Below, one piece after another: positions 8,095 through 16,163 of a stretch of 64,000 nucleotides of DNA. A program made the translations under genes and the position numbers. The DNA lies in NCBI GenBank assembly GCA_045615885.1, contig JAZLFR010000046.1:42020-106019 (forward strand), in the 5' to 3' direction. The DNA comes from UBA1765 sp045615885 (GTDB lineage: Bacteria; Fibrobacterota; Fibrobacteria; Fibrobacterales; Fibrobacteraceae). Position 1 is the stretch's first letter. Each line of letters begins with the position of its first letter. The notes beneath the pieces are model-generated. The model saw only the letters and a list, made by a program, of their open reading frames with translations. It was not told where the DNA came from and did no database searches.

Positions 8095-8940
8095 ATGAAG
8101 CAGATTACGGAATATCAAAACTTTAGAACCTGCATGCTGGATTATTTCAACGAAAATAAACAGCGAGGCAGAATTACCTGGCGTGGATTTTCTAGGCTTG
8201 CCGGTTTTTCTTCTTCGGGTTATTTGATGCAGGTATGCAGAGAAAAAGCGAACCTGAGCGATGCAGGCGCAGTTCAGGTCGCAAAGGCCATGGGTTTAAA
8301 TGATGCCGAGTCAGCCTATTTTTGCGAACTCGTTCGCTTGGATCAATCAAAGCGCGCGCCCGAAAAAAAGAAGTCACTGGACAATTTGAAAAAACTTGCA
8401 AAAAATTGCCCGGCAAGAGTTTTAAAGGACGATGCGCTGGATTATTTTGCCAACTGGCAAAATGTGGTTATGCGAGAAATTGCCCCACACACGGTCCCGA
8501 ATACAAAAACTTCCAACATCGGTCGGCAGTTCCTCCCCGAAATTTCTGCAGCAGAGGTTTCTCGCGCATTAAAGTTTTTGACTGCGACAGGCCTGCTCGT
8601 GAAAAAGGAAGACGGAAGCTACGTTCAAACAGACAAGGTTCTGACTTCTGGCAACAAGGATGTTACAAGCATTGCCTTGCGAAATTTTCATAAGCAAATG
8701 AACCAGCTTGCCGTAAACGCGCTAGACAGCGTGCCTATCGCAGAAAGAAACGCATCGGAAATGGTTATCGGAATAACAAAGGAACATTATTCGCAAATCG
8801 TAAAAAAGATTGCGACATTCCAGCAAGAAATTCTGGATCTGATCACCTCCACCGACGAGGTCGATAGGGTTTACTGTCTGCAAATGAACCTTTTCCCTTT
8901 AAGCCACAAATTCCATTCCAAGGATAAAGAAGATGTTTAG
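8095..8940 (+). CDS. TIGR02147 family protein (HTH-like regulator candidate)
   Basis: The 281-residue protein begins MKQITEYQNFRTCMLDYF at ATG 8095; I prefer this to the longer frame from 8002 because it aligns with the starts of the other two copies. The helix-turn-helix-like segment is TWRGFSRLAGFSSSGYLMQV. The body shares EISAAEVSRALKFLTATGLL with the 56938 copy (EISAAEVSETLHFLVKTGLL). The C-terminus has VYCLQMNLFPLS. It is cytosolic, divergent from the pectate lyase gene, and overlaps the downstream lipoprotein by 8 nt. It could control either neighbour. The regulator role is inferred. Confidence 0.82.
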   Translation: MKQITEYQNFRTCMLDYFNENKQRGRITWRGFSRLAGFSSSGYLMQVCREKANLSDAGAVQVAKAMGLNDAESAYFCELVRLDQSKRAPEKKKSLDNLKKLAKNCPARVLKDDALDYFANWQNVVMREIAPHTVPNTKTSNIGRQFLPEISAAEVSRALKFLTATGLLVKKEDGSYVQTDKVLTSGNKDVTSIALRNFHKQMNQLAVNALDSVPIAERNASEMVIGITKEHYSQIVKKIATFQQEILDLITSTDEVDRVYCLQMNLFPLSHKFHSKDKEDV

Positions 8941-10450
8941 GAATTTATCAAATTTTTTCTTTTTTCATTCCGTTCTAGTTCTCTTCTTTTTGAGCGCTTG
9001 TTCCAATGACGAAGATTCGACCGCAGGAGGCGGCACCGTGGGCGGAAACGCCATTACGGTAGCCTCTGTTTCGGGTGTGGTTCAAAAAGGCCCATTTGCC
9101 ATGGGTTCAAAAGTCATTGCCTACGAACTGGATGGCGACAGCTTGCGCCAGACCGACAAGGCCTTTGTCGGCAAAACAGATAAATACGGCGCATTCGAAT
9201 TGAACAACGTTTCACTTGCGTCCCAATACGCAATCCTTGAAGGTTCCGGCTATTTCTTTAACGAGGTGACTGGCGAAAAATCCCAGGGTCAAATAACCCT
9301 GAACGCCCTTGTCGACCTTAAGGAACGCGATCATGTAAACATCAACTTCCTGACCCAGTTGGAATACGATAGGGTCGAGTATTTGGTAACGCACGAAGGC
9401 ATGAGCGTAACGGAAGCAAAGCAAAAGGCCGAAGAAGAAATCGTAAAGACATTCTTTGGAGTGAACGATTCCCTGCAGTTCGAAGACCTGAATATATTTG
9501 GCGAAGGCGAAGGCGACGCCATGCTCCTTGCAATGTCAACGCTTGCGCTTGCAAACAACAGTGATGGCGATTTTTCCGAACTGCTGGCAGAATTTTCTGC
9601 AGACATTGAAGAGGACGGTATTTTTGACAATGCCAAGCGCCGTGCCGAAATGGCCGACTTTGCCGCTGTTTACCTGGATCTTGCAAAGGTCCGCAAGAAT
9701 GTTGAAGGCTTTGATTCCAGCAAGGTCCCTGACTTTGAAAAGTACATTTACAAGTTCTGGGCAAGCGAATATGGCCTTGGCGAATGTTCCAAAGAAAACG
9801 AAGGCGAACTAAAGGTGAACGCAAGCAAGTCGAGCGGCCGACGCACGGCAAGCTTTGTATGCCACGAAGGGGCCTGGAAAATTTCGTTGAAGAATCACGA
9901 ATTCAAGTACGGCTCCTTTACCGACGAACGCGACGGCTACGTTTATCGCACGACCACAATCGGCAAGCAGACCTGGTTTGCAGAGAACCTTCGCTACGCA
10001 ACCAAGGAAGACATTCTTGGATATTTCTGCTACGACGACACACAGCTTTACTGCGACTTGTACGGCTATCATTATACGCACAAATCTGTTTCTTGCCCAG
10101 CAGGGTGGCACATGCCAAGCCGCGATGAATGGCAGGAACTTTTTGATGCCGTCGGCGGCATCGAGCATGCCGCAACAAAGCTTCGCGCCCGCGGCGCCTG
10201 GAACGCAAACGAATACCCTCGCACCCTTGAAGACAAGGACGAATTCGGATTTTCCGCAATGCCTTATGGCGTGTACGGCTTTGGCGATGAAGGCCACTCC
10301 GGGTATTTCAGGGTCTCTGACATTACCTTGGATTCTCTCGGCAAAGAAGTGGAATCTTCTTATGTAGTCGGTATATGCGACGGCGACTCCACATGGGTCG
10401 GAAACGCCCGCTACAGCACCGCAGTTTCTGTAAGGTGCATTAAGGATTAA
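8933..10450 (+). CDS. Fib_succ-domain lipoprotein, partner of TIGR02147 gene
   Basis: A 505-residue lipoprotein with lipobox FFLSAC (Cys23). Residues about 45-135 form an Ig-like domain (SGVVQKGPFAMGSKVIAYEL ... ALVDL) shared with the lipoprotein at 55470. A helical middle region (about 140-270) follows. The C-terminal TIGR02145 domain (about 325-505) shows the hallmarks DERDGYVYRTTTIGKQTW, AENLRYA, CPAGWHMPSRDEW, FGFSAMP and a final VRCIKD. The start overlaps the TIGR02147 stop by 8 nt. TIGR02145 proteins are abundant in Fibrobacter and probably surface exposed; their ligand or activity is not established. A strong 12-bp inverted repeat follows the stop. Confidence 0.85.
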   Translation: MFRNLSNFFFFHSVLVLFFLSACSNDEDSTAGGGTVGGNAITVASVSGVVQKGPFAMGSKVIAYELDGDSLRQTDKAFVGKTDKYGAFELNNVSLASQYAILEGSGYFFNEVTGEKSQGQITLNALVDLKERDHVNINFLTQLEYDRVEYLVTHEGMSVTEAKQKAEEEIVKTFFGVNDSLQFEDLNIFGEGEGDAMLLAMSTLALANNSDGDFSELLAEFSADIEEDGIFDNAKRRAEMADFAAVYLDLAKVRKNVEGFDSSKVPDFEKYIYKFWASEYGLGECSKENEGELKVNASKSSGRRTASFVCHEGAWKISLKNHEFKYGSFTDERDGYVYRTTTIGKQTWFAENLRYATKEDILGYFCYDDTQLYCDLYGYHYTHKSVSCPAGWHMPSRDEWQELFDAVGGIEHAATKLRARGAWNANEYPRTLEDKDEFGFSAMPYGVYGFGDEGHSGYFRVSDITLDSLGKEVESSYVVGICDGDSTWVGNARYSTAVSVRCIKD

Positions 10451-10456
10451 TTTCTA

Positions 10457-10489
10457 TTAAAACAATGACTTCGCAATTCATTGTTTTAA
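10457..10489 (+). terminator. Perfect 12-bp inverted repeat after lipoprotein gene (probable terminator)
   Basis: TTAAAACAATGA (10457-10468) and TCATTGTTTTAA (10478-10489) pair perfectly around a 9-nt loop, six bases after the stop. The T-rich part lies within the stem rather than after it, so the terminator call is moderate. Confidence 0.45.
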
Positions 10490-10560
10490 CGCGTGCGTTT
10501 TATAAAAAGAGAGTATGCTGTTTTCAATCATTTTTTAGAACAATAGAGAGGAACAACACT

Positions 10561-12624
10561 ATGAAAAAACTTCCACTGTTACTTTCCCTTGTCGTTACCG
10601 CATTTTTCTTTGCATGCGGTGACGACAGCGCAAGCAATGCAAACGGCACCAATGGTGAAGGCGCGAATTCCAACACTTCATCGCAAGGAACCGAAATTCC
10701 TTGCGACGCTGGCAGCGAGGGCATCATATTAAAGCCTATCGACAGTGACTCCTACCGCCTTTGCAACGATGGCAAGTGGGTCGTTGTCGAGCCAGACAAA
10801 CCAGCTGAAGAGGCTAGCAGTTCTTCAACAAAGAGCCCTGAGCTCGCCGAAGAAAGTTCCTCCTCTATAAAAGTTGCCGAACCTGACGACGAGTCTTCAT
10901 CCTCTGTCAAAGACCCTGAGCCTGACGATGAGTCATCATCTTCTGCTAAGGACCCTGAACCTGACGATGGGCCTTCATCTTCCGTCAAAGACCCTGAGCC
11001 TGTCGATGAGTCATCATCTTCTGCCAAGGACCTAGAGGCCGCAGAAGAATCCAGCAGTTCAAACGAAGAATCAAAGGTGTTCCTTTGCGACGATGGCGAG
11101 ACCTATGTAATCGACCCTGCAAACTGCGCAAAGAATTCTTCTTCAAGCGTTGTAACCTCATCAAGCGCAACATCATCTTCAAGCGTTCCGAGTTCTTCAA
11201 GCGCCAAATCCTCGTCAAGCACTCAAAGCAGTAGCAGTGTAAACAAGTTAAACTGGCAATACCTGAACTCCAAAATCAGCTACGGCGAATTCACGGATGA
11301 ACGTGACGGGCAAGTTTACAAAACCATCACCGTAGAAGCTAAATCTCTTTACTTAGAGGGGTATGGATATGTAACAACCCAAACCTGGATGGCAGAGAAC
11401 CTGAACTACGCCTACACACAAAAGACATCAACACTAGACTCCTCCAGTTTTTGCTACAACAACGACCCTAAATTCTGCGATAGGTTCGGTCGACTGTATT
11501 TAGGTTCTGCCGCAATGGACTCCGCTGCAATTTTCAGCAGGGATTGTTTGGAATGTGGCCACGAAACACGATCACCACAATTACAATCACCATTACAATC
11601 ACCAATACGTGGAGTTTGCCCAGAAGGATGGCACATTCCCAATAACAACGAATGGCTAAATCTTAAAAATATTGCAGGTGGAGGCCGCAATTTAAGATCG
11701 TCCCAAGGCTGGCAATTTGACACAGAACATGGAATCGGCGGTGGAGGCACCGATTCCCTTGGATTAGCAGTTCTACCAGCAGGTTATCACGGGGCAACTA
11801 CCAACGGAGTCGGTTTTCACAACATCGGAATCACTGCTTCCTTTTGGAGTTCTTATAGCTGGAATGCCATAGACTTTTACACCGGTATGAATAATGCAGA
11901 CTTGAACCGATACAACGCCCTATGGGCCTTCTCCGTCCGCTGCGTACAAAACCCACCGCCAAAACCAGCATCCAGCAGTTCCGTGCAGTCGTCAAGTTCC
12001 AGCATAACATACGGAGAACTCAAGGACGAACGCGACAAGCAAGTTTACAAGACTGTAAAAATCGGCAGCCAGACCTGGATGGCCGAAAACCTGAACTACA
12101 ACTACAACGAAGGTTCTGCGAAAAGTTATTGCTATAACAACTCTTCAAGCAACTGCAATAAATATGGTCGTCTATACACATGGTCTGCAGCAATGGACTC
12201 TGCCAGCGTATTCTCATTTACAGGCCAAGGCTGTGGCTATGGTACTAGCTGTAGCGTCGCTTCATCAACTTCAACGACAAAGGTAAGAGGTGTATGTCCA
12301 GACGGCTGGCATTTGCCCAACAACCAGGAATGGGAAACCTTATGGAAAACCGTTGGGGGGACAAGCGTGGCAGGAGACAATCTTAAATCAACCAGCGGCT
12401 GGTATGATGAATTGTTTGGCGATGGTAACGGAAACGACAAATATGGTTTTTCAGTATACCCGGCAGGCAATGCCGCAAAAGGCAATTTCTACAACATCGG
12501 CAATTTTGCCTACTTCTGGTCAACCAGTGCAGACGCCTATTCTTTCAGCACCCTGAGTTCTAGTGTAGTTACAAAAGATATTTCCAAAGACTACGGTCTT
12601 TCTATCCGTTGCCTCAAGGATTAA
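10561..12624 (+). CDS. Lipoprotein with acidic Ser repeats and two Fib_succ domains
   Basis: The start is ATG 10561, with AGAGAGG eight bases upstream and a lipoprotein signal (LVVTAFFFAC, Cys19). The mature 687-residue protein has a low-complexity acidic stalk of 13-residue units (EPDDESSSSVKDP type) at about 94-171, a Ser-rich linker, and two TIGR02145 domains. The first (about 239-460) starts YGEFTDERDGQVYKT and has an insertion before TQTWMAENLNY. The second (about 482-687) has DERDKQVYKTVKIGSQTW, CPDGWHLPNNQEW and a final LSIRCLKD. It is likely an outer-surface protein displayed on an extended stalk. Its 5' end is nearly identical to that of the next gene, suggesting duplication or domain shuffling. 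Molecular function is unknown. Confidence 0.85.
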   Translation: MKKLPLLLSLVVTAFFFACGDDSASNANGTNGEGANSNTSSQGTEIPCDAGSEGIILKPIDSDSYRLCNDGKWVVVEPDKPAEEASSSSTKSPELAEESSSSIKVAEPDDESSSSVKDPEPDDESSSSAKDPEPDDGPSSSVKDPEPVDESSSSAKDLEAAEESSSSNEESKVFLCDDGETYVIDPANCAKNSSSSVVTSSSATSSSSVPSSSSAKSSSSTQSSSSVNKLNWQYLNSKISYGEFTDERDGQVYKTITVEAKSLYLEGYGYVTTQTWMAENLNYAYTQKTSTLDSSSFCYNNDPKFCDRFGRLYLGSAAMDSAAIFSRDCLECGHETRSPQLQSPLQSPIRGVCPEGWHIPNNNEWLNLKNIAGGGRNLRSSQGWQFDTEHGIGGGGTDSLGLAVLPAGYHGATTNGVGFHNIGITASFWSSYSWNAIDFYTGMNNADLNRYNALWAFSVRCVQNPPPKPASSSSVQSSSSSITYGELKDERDKQVYKTVKIGSQTWMAENLNYNYNEGSAKSYCYNNSSSNCNKYGRLYTWSAAMDSASVFSFTGQGCGYGTSCSVASSTSTTKVRGVCPDGWHLPNNQEWETLWKTVGGTSVAGDNLKSTSGWYDELFGDGNGNDKYGFSVYPAGNAAKGNFYNIGNFAYFWSTSADAYSFSTLSSSVVTKDISKDYGLSIRCLKD
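10840..11073 (+). repeat. 39-bp in-frame tandem repeat (acidic Ser stalk)
   Basis: Six consecutive 39-bp units each encode 13 residues, from ELAEESSSSIKVA through EPDDESSSSVKDP and EPDDESSSSAKDP to EAAEESSSSNEES; the middle units are nearly identical in DNA. An earlier degenerate unit (EEASSSSTKSP) precedes them. Copy number could vary between strains. Confidence 0.75.
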
Positions 12625-12709
12625 ATCAAAATGAAACCGAAATCAATTATCCTCGTCAAACAAATGGGTTGACAATTTTTTAAAGCAAACAACAGAGAGG
12701 AACAACACT

Positions 12710-13828
12710 ATGAAAAAACTTCCACTATTCTTATCCCTTGTCGTTACCGCATTTTTCTTTGCATGCGGTGACAACAGCGCAAGCAATGCAAACGGCACCA
12801 ATGGTGAAGGCGCGAATTCTAGCACCTCATCACAAGGAAGCACAACACCTATCAACGGTAGTGAAGTTGAATCCATAAAGGAATTGGGGCGTTGTTCCAA
12901 CGAACGCGATGGTGACACCGTCTATGTCGCCGAAAAGATGAGAGACTACATCTGTCACAACCATGTTTGGGAAGATATTTCCGAATACTCACAGAAAACA
13001 TCTTCATCTTCGGTGATAGCAAACGTCCAAGAAAGTTCTTCTTCTCAAAAAATTGAAATAAACGAAACATCTTCGTCATCTTCATCAAAAATCGAAGTGA
13101 ATGAAACTCCTTCATCATCTTCTTCTAGTTCACTCATTCCATCATCATCTTCTTCTAGTTCACTCACCCCATTAAGGCCTTATGTAGAAAAGGGCGGCTT
13201 TGTAACATGGTACGGAGACCAGGGCGAATACCGCATAAACACAGGTCTAGACGCTGGCACAAACACATCAGGCCTATGGTACGATACTTACGACGATATT
13301 AAAGGTGGAGCTTCCCAAATCGAATGGCCCACACCTCTTGGCGAAGGTACAAATCGTTTCAATTCCGTCATAGAGCATTGCAAAGGCATTTGCGGAACTT
13401 TCTCATTAGATAAGGGAGAATTAGGATACAACCCATACATTAGTATCAATTTCGATTTGGCCGGAAAGGATGAAACAGGAAAAATAGTTGCGACCGATGT
13501 TAGTAAAATGGAGGGGATTTGTATCGGCTATAGCAGTGATATAGCCGGATCCATCGAGATAAGTCTTGGAGCACAGGGGGATGCTGAATTTGGGGAAGAT
13601 TTACCTTTCGTATCTTTTCCAAAAGCATCTACTGGAGCAGTCAAGGAATATACTTGGAGTGAATTCAGGCAAGTAGGATGGGGGGAGAAATATATTACGG
13701 GCGAAGAAGCCGCGACCAAGATAGTCTCGCTACGATTCAAACTTCAGGCTAGGCATGGTACTACCGGAAACTTCAACATAATGTCCATAGGCGCAATAGG
13801 CGGAAACTGCGCTGTAACAACACGGTAA
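12710..13828 (+). CDS. Ser-rich lipoprotein with C-terminal CBM-like domain
   Basis: This 372-residue lipoprotein has the same signal as its neighbours (MKKLPLFLSLVVTAFFFACG, Cys19) and the same following stretch (NANGTNGEGANS). A short region with NERDGDTVYVAEKMRDYICH is followed by Ser-rich linkers (about 96-160). The last 210 residues form a predicted beta sandwich ending DVSKMEGICIGYSS ... FRQVGWGEKYITGEE. This resembles the second half of the next gene (DVSKYKQINVAYSS ... FAQKGWG) and, loosely, CBM11/CIA30-type domains. Carbohydrate binding at the surface is inferred. It has GAGAGG 9 nt before the start and lies 85 nt after the previous gene. Confidence 0.7.
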   Translation: MKKLPLFLSLVVTAFFFACGDNSASNANGTNGEGANSSTSSQGSTTPINGSEVESIKELGRCSNERDGDTVYVAEKMRDYICHNHVWEDISEYSQKTSSSSVIANVQESSSSQKIEINETSSSSSSKIEVNETPSSSSSSSLIPSSSSSSSLTPLRPYVEKGGFVTWYGDQGEYRINTGLDAGTNTSGLWYDTYDDIKGGASQIEWPTPLGEGTNRFNSVIEHCKGICGTFSLDKGELGYNPYISINFDLAGKDETGKIVATDVSKMEGICIGYSSDIAGSIEISLGAQGDAEFGEDLPFVSFPKASTGAVKEYTWSEFRQVGWGEKYITGEEAATKIVSLRFKLQARHGTTGNFNIMSIGAIGGNCAVTTR

Positions 13829-13863
13829 TAATCAACAAGTAAAATTTCAAAAGGAACAACACT

Positions 13864-15447
13864 ATGAAAAAACTTCCACTATTCTTATCCCTTGTCGTTA
13901 CCGCATTTTTCGTTGCATGCGGTGACGACAGCAGTTCCACAAAGGCACCCTCGGAAGAAATTCCGAACGAAGATGTCCAGGATTCCACACAAGTTCCTGT
14001 GGCAAACCCTGATTCCACAGGCAACGGAGAAGAGATGCCTAGCGACTCCATTCCCGGCGCAGAAAAGGGCATCTGGAGTTCCGGCTCCTGGGCATACAAG
14101 ACTGATTCCTCCTTCTGTACAATTGCAGCAGACACCAGCTTTTCTGCCGATTACAATTACACGGGTGTCAAGGGCAGCGTAACCTGTTCGTATGTCCGTG
14201 GCGACGACCCGGCTCTCGAATGGACCGACTCCTGGGCTCATGTAGCCTACAAGTTCAACCCGAGCCCGGAAAAACTGGATTCAAAAGACGGCATTTGCCT
14301 CGTGTATTCAAGCCAGACTGACTTGCTTTTGCGCATTGCTCCAGAAAACGAAGCTGTTTTGACTGGTGGAAACAATTATGAAATAACTTTGCCAGCCGCA
14401 AAGGAAGTGACCGTTTTAAATCGTAAGTTTGCAGGTTTTAAGCAAGTTTATGCGAGCCCGTGTTCAATAACTGCAAAATGCCGAGTACTCTGGGGTAAAA
14501 AAGTTACGCTGGAACAAAACTTGGCTGCAGTAACCGAAATCCGAATTCAGTCCCAGAATGTTTACGAGAACTCGTTCCATATTGTGAAAATCGGGAATTA
14601 CGGAGAATGCGGTGACTTGACTCCAGAAGATATTTCTCAAAGCAAGCGAGATTCCATCGCGGCAGCTCGTGATTCCATCTGGCATTATAACGATTCCCTA
14701 AAGCAGGCCGCAGCGGAAGCTGCAGAGGCAAGGCAAAACTTCATTGCCGATTCGTTGCAAAAAGCCTGGCTAGCCGAGCTGGGCCTAAAGGGCAATTACC
14801 CACTGTACCCATCTGTAAATATAAGTGAAGTAGTCATCGAAGAGCTTGATTCTTCATTCTGGGTTGGTGGATTGGATTGGTACTTTCCTCCAAAGACAGG
14901 CTTTGGCACTATAGGATACCAAGATAAATTAGATGACATGCATCCTTGGTACAATTTTTCCAATAAAGAAACAGAAAGCTTCGATCTTGATTGGGATATT
15001 AACAACGGCGGCCTCTTTATCGAAATCGACGCTAAGCCGAATGTTTACTATGGATTCGGTTTCGATATTGTAGCTGACGGTCAGATAAAGGGTGCAGATG
15101 TCAGCAAGTACAAGCAGATCAATGTGGCATATTCCTCCACGAATCTGCCTGTAGAAATCGTACTTGTCCCAGAACAGAACGAAGCCCTCATTGGCGACGA
15201 CCTTTACGAAATCACCCAAGGCGACAACTTCCGCTTTACCCTACCCGCTACAGATGGCGAAATCAAGGAAGTCGTTTTGCCGTTTGCAAACTTCGCACAA
15301 AAAGGCTGGGGCGTAAAACAAAACATCGATGACGTGGTCAAGACCCTTGGCGCAATCCAGTTTGCAGTCAACGGATTCACCATCGACTTTGATGCCGTAG
15401 CAAGCACTTCCAGCGAAATCAGAATTTACGGTGTCGGCTGGGAATAA
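13864..15447 (+). CDS. Lipoprotein with two CBM-like domains and an Ala-rich helical linker
   Basis: The 527-residue protein opens with the same signal peptide and lipobox (VVTAFFVAC, Cys19). Two beta-sandwich-like domains (about 60-260 and 320-527) are joined by a helical, Ala/Asp-rich linker (RDSIAAARDSIWHYNDSLK and AAAEAAEARQNFIADSLQKA, about 262-305). The second domain has DVSKYKQINVAYSS, LPFANFAQKGWG and a final EIRIYGVGW and resembles the C-terminus of the preceding gene. The first domain shows a related pattern (DGICLVYSSQTD, FAGFKQVYASP). Family identity is uncertain; CBM11-like binding modules are my best guess. It follows the previous gene by 35 nt and ends at a strong terminator, so the two probably form one transcript. 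Confidence 0.68.
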   Translation: MKKLPLFLSLVVTAFFVACGDDSSSTKAPSEEIPNEDVQDSTQVPVANPDSTGNGEEMPSDSIPGAEKGIWSSGSWAYKTDSSFCTIAADTSFSADYNYTGVKGSVTCSYVRGDDPALEWTDSWAHVAYKFNPSPEKLDSKDGICLVYSSQTDLLLRIAPENEAVLTGGNNYEITLPAAKEVTVLNRKFAGFKQVYASPCSITAKCRVLWGKKVTLEQNLAAVTEIRIQSQNVYENSFHIVKIGNYGECGDLTPEDISQSKRDSIAAARDSIWHYNDSLKQAAAEAAEARQNFIADSLQKAWLAELGLKGNYPLYPSVNISEVVIEELDSSFWVGGLDWYFPPKTGFGTIGYQDKLDDMHPWYNFSNKETESFDLDWDINNGGLFIEIDAKPNVYYGFGFDIVADGQIKGADVSKYKQINVAYSSTNLPVEIVLVPEQNEALIGDDLYEITQGDNFRFTLPATDGEIKEVVLPFANFAQKGWGVKQNIDDVVKTLGAIQFAVNGFTIDFDAVASTSSEIRIYGVGWE

Positions 15448-15472
15448 TCCAAAGCTAGCTGTAGAAGATTTG

Positions 15473-15505
15473 AACTCCCAAGACTTGTTTCTTGGGAGTT
15501 TTTTT
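15473..15505 (+). terminator. Rho-independent terminator ending the lipoprotein cluster
   Basis: AACTCCCAAG (15473-15482) / CTTGGGAGTT (15491-15500) with an 8-nt loop and a run of T's. It overlaps the end of coaE, which converges from the other strand. Confidence 0.88.
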
Positions 15506-16073
15506 AAATGATCGATTTCAAAGTTTCCTGCAATTCCGCTTCCGTTCGCGAATTGTCGATATTCACAATGCGCGAATGGTTCAAGTCAGGATTCTGCTTT
15601 TGCAGTTCTATGCGGCGCATTGCATCTTCACGGTTCAAGCCGCGTTTTACCAGCCGTTCCAGGCGGACCTCGGCAGAAGCATCTACATTCCAGACTTCGT
15701 CGAGCTTTGCAAGCGTGTTCGGGACCTTGAAAAGTAATGCAGCTTCGATAAAGGCCTTGCCTTCGTTAGCCGAAGATGTAAAAAAGTTTTCGATCGACGT
15801 TTCCAAATACGGGTAAACAATCGATTCCAGCAAACTGCGTTTTTCGGAATCCTTAAAGACAATGTCTGCAAGGTACTCTCGCGAAACGCCATCTGCAGTA
15901 AGCACGGACTTGCCAAATTCACTCGCGAGCCTTTTCCGCAATTTTTCATTGCATGCATAAAGTCTATGCACTTCGGCATCGCAATCCAAAACGGCAAAGC
16001 CCCGTTCACGGAGCAATTTGCCCACCGTGCTCTTGCCAGCACCGATCGAACCTGTAAGACCTATTTTTTTCAA
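15504..16073 (-). CDS. coaE: Dephospho-CoA kinase
   Basis: CoaE phosphorylates the 3' hydroxyl of dephospho-CoA, the last step of coenzyme A synthesis. The Walker A loop GLTGSIGAGKST is at the N-terminus. The DCDAEVHRLY motif follows, then the AALLFKV segment and the R-rich lid (RLERLVKRGLNREDAMRRI). I place the start at TTG 16073, which has AAGGA upstream and gives the canonical LKKIGLTG start and a normal length of 189. An upstream in-frame TTG at 16109 would add 12 residues. The gene converges on the lipoprotein cluster and is divergent from thrC. Confidence 0.9.
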   Translation of the reverse strand: MKKIGLTGSIGAGKSTVGKLLRERGFAVLDCDAEVHRLYACNEKLRKRLASEFGKSVLTADGVSREYLADIVFKDSEKRSLLESIVYPYLETSIENFFTSSANEGKAFIEAALLFKVPNTLAKLDEVWNVDASAEVRLERLVKRGLNREDAMRRIELQKQNPDLNHSRIVNIDNSRTEAELQETLKSII

Positions 16074-16163
16074 AGCGATTCCTTGCGCTAGAATATAGAA
16101 ATCAAGCAAACAAAAACCACCGACCTTACTATATTTGTCAAAAAATTTTTCAAAGGTTTAACT

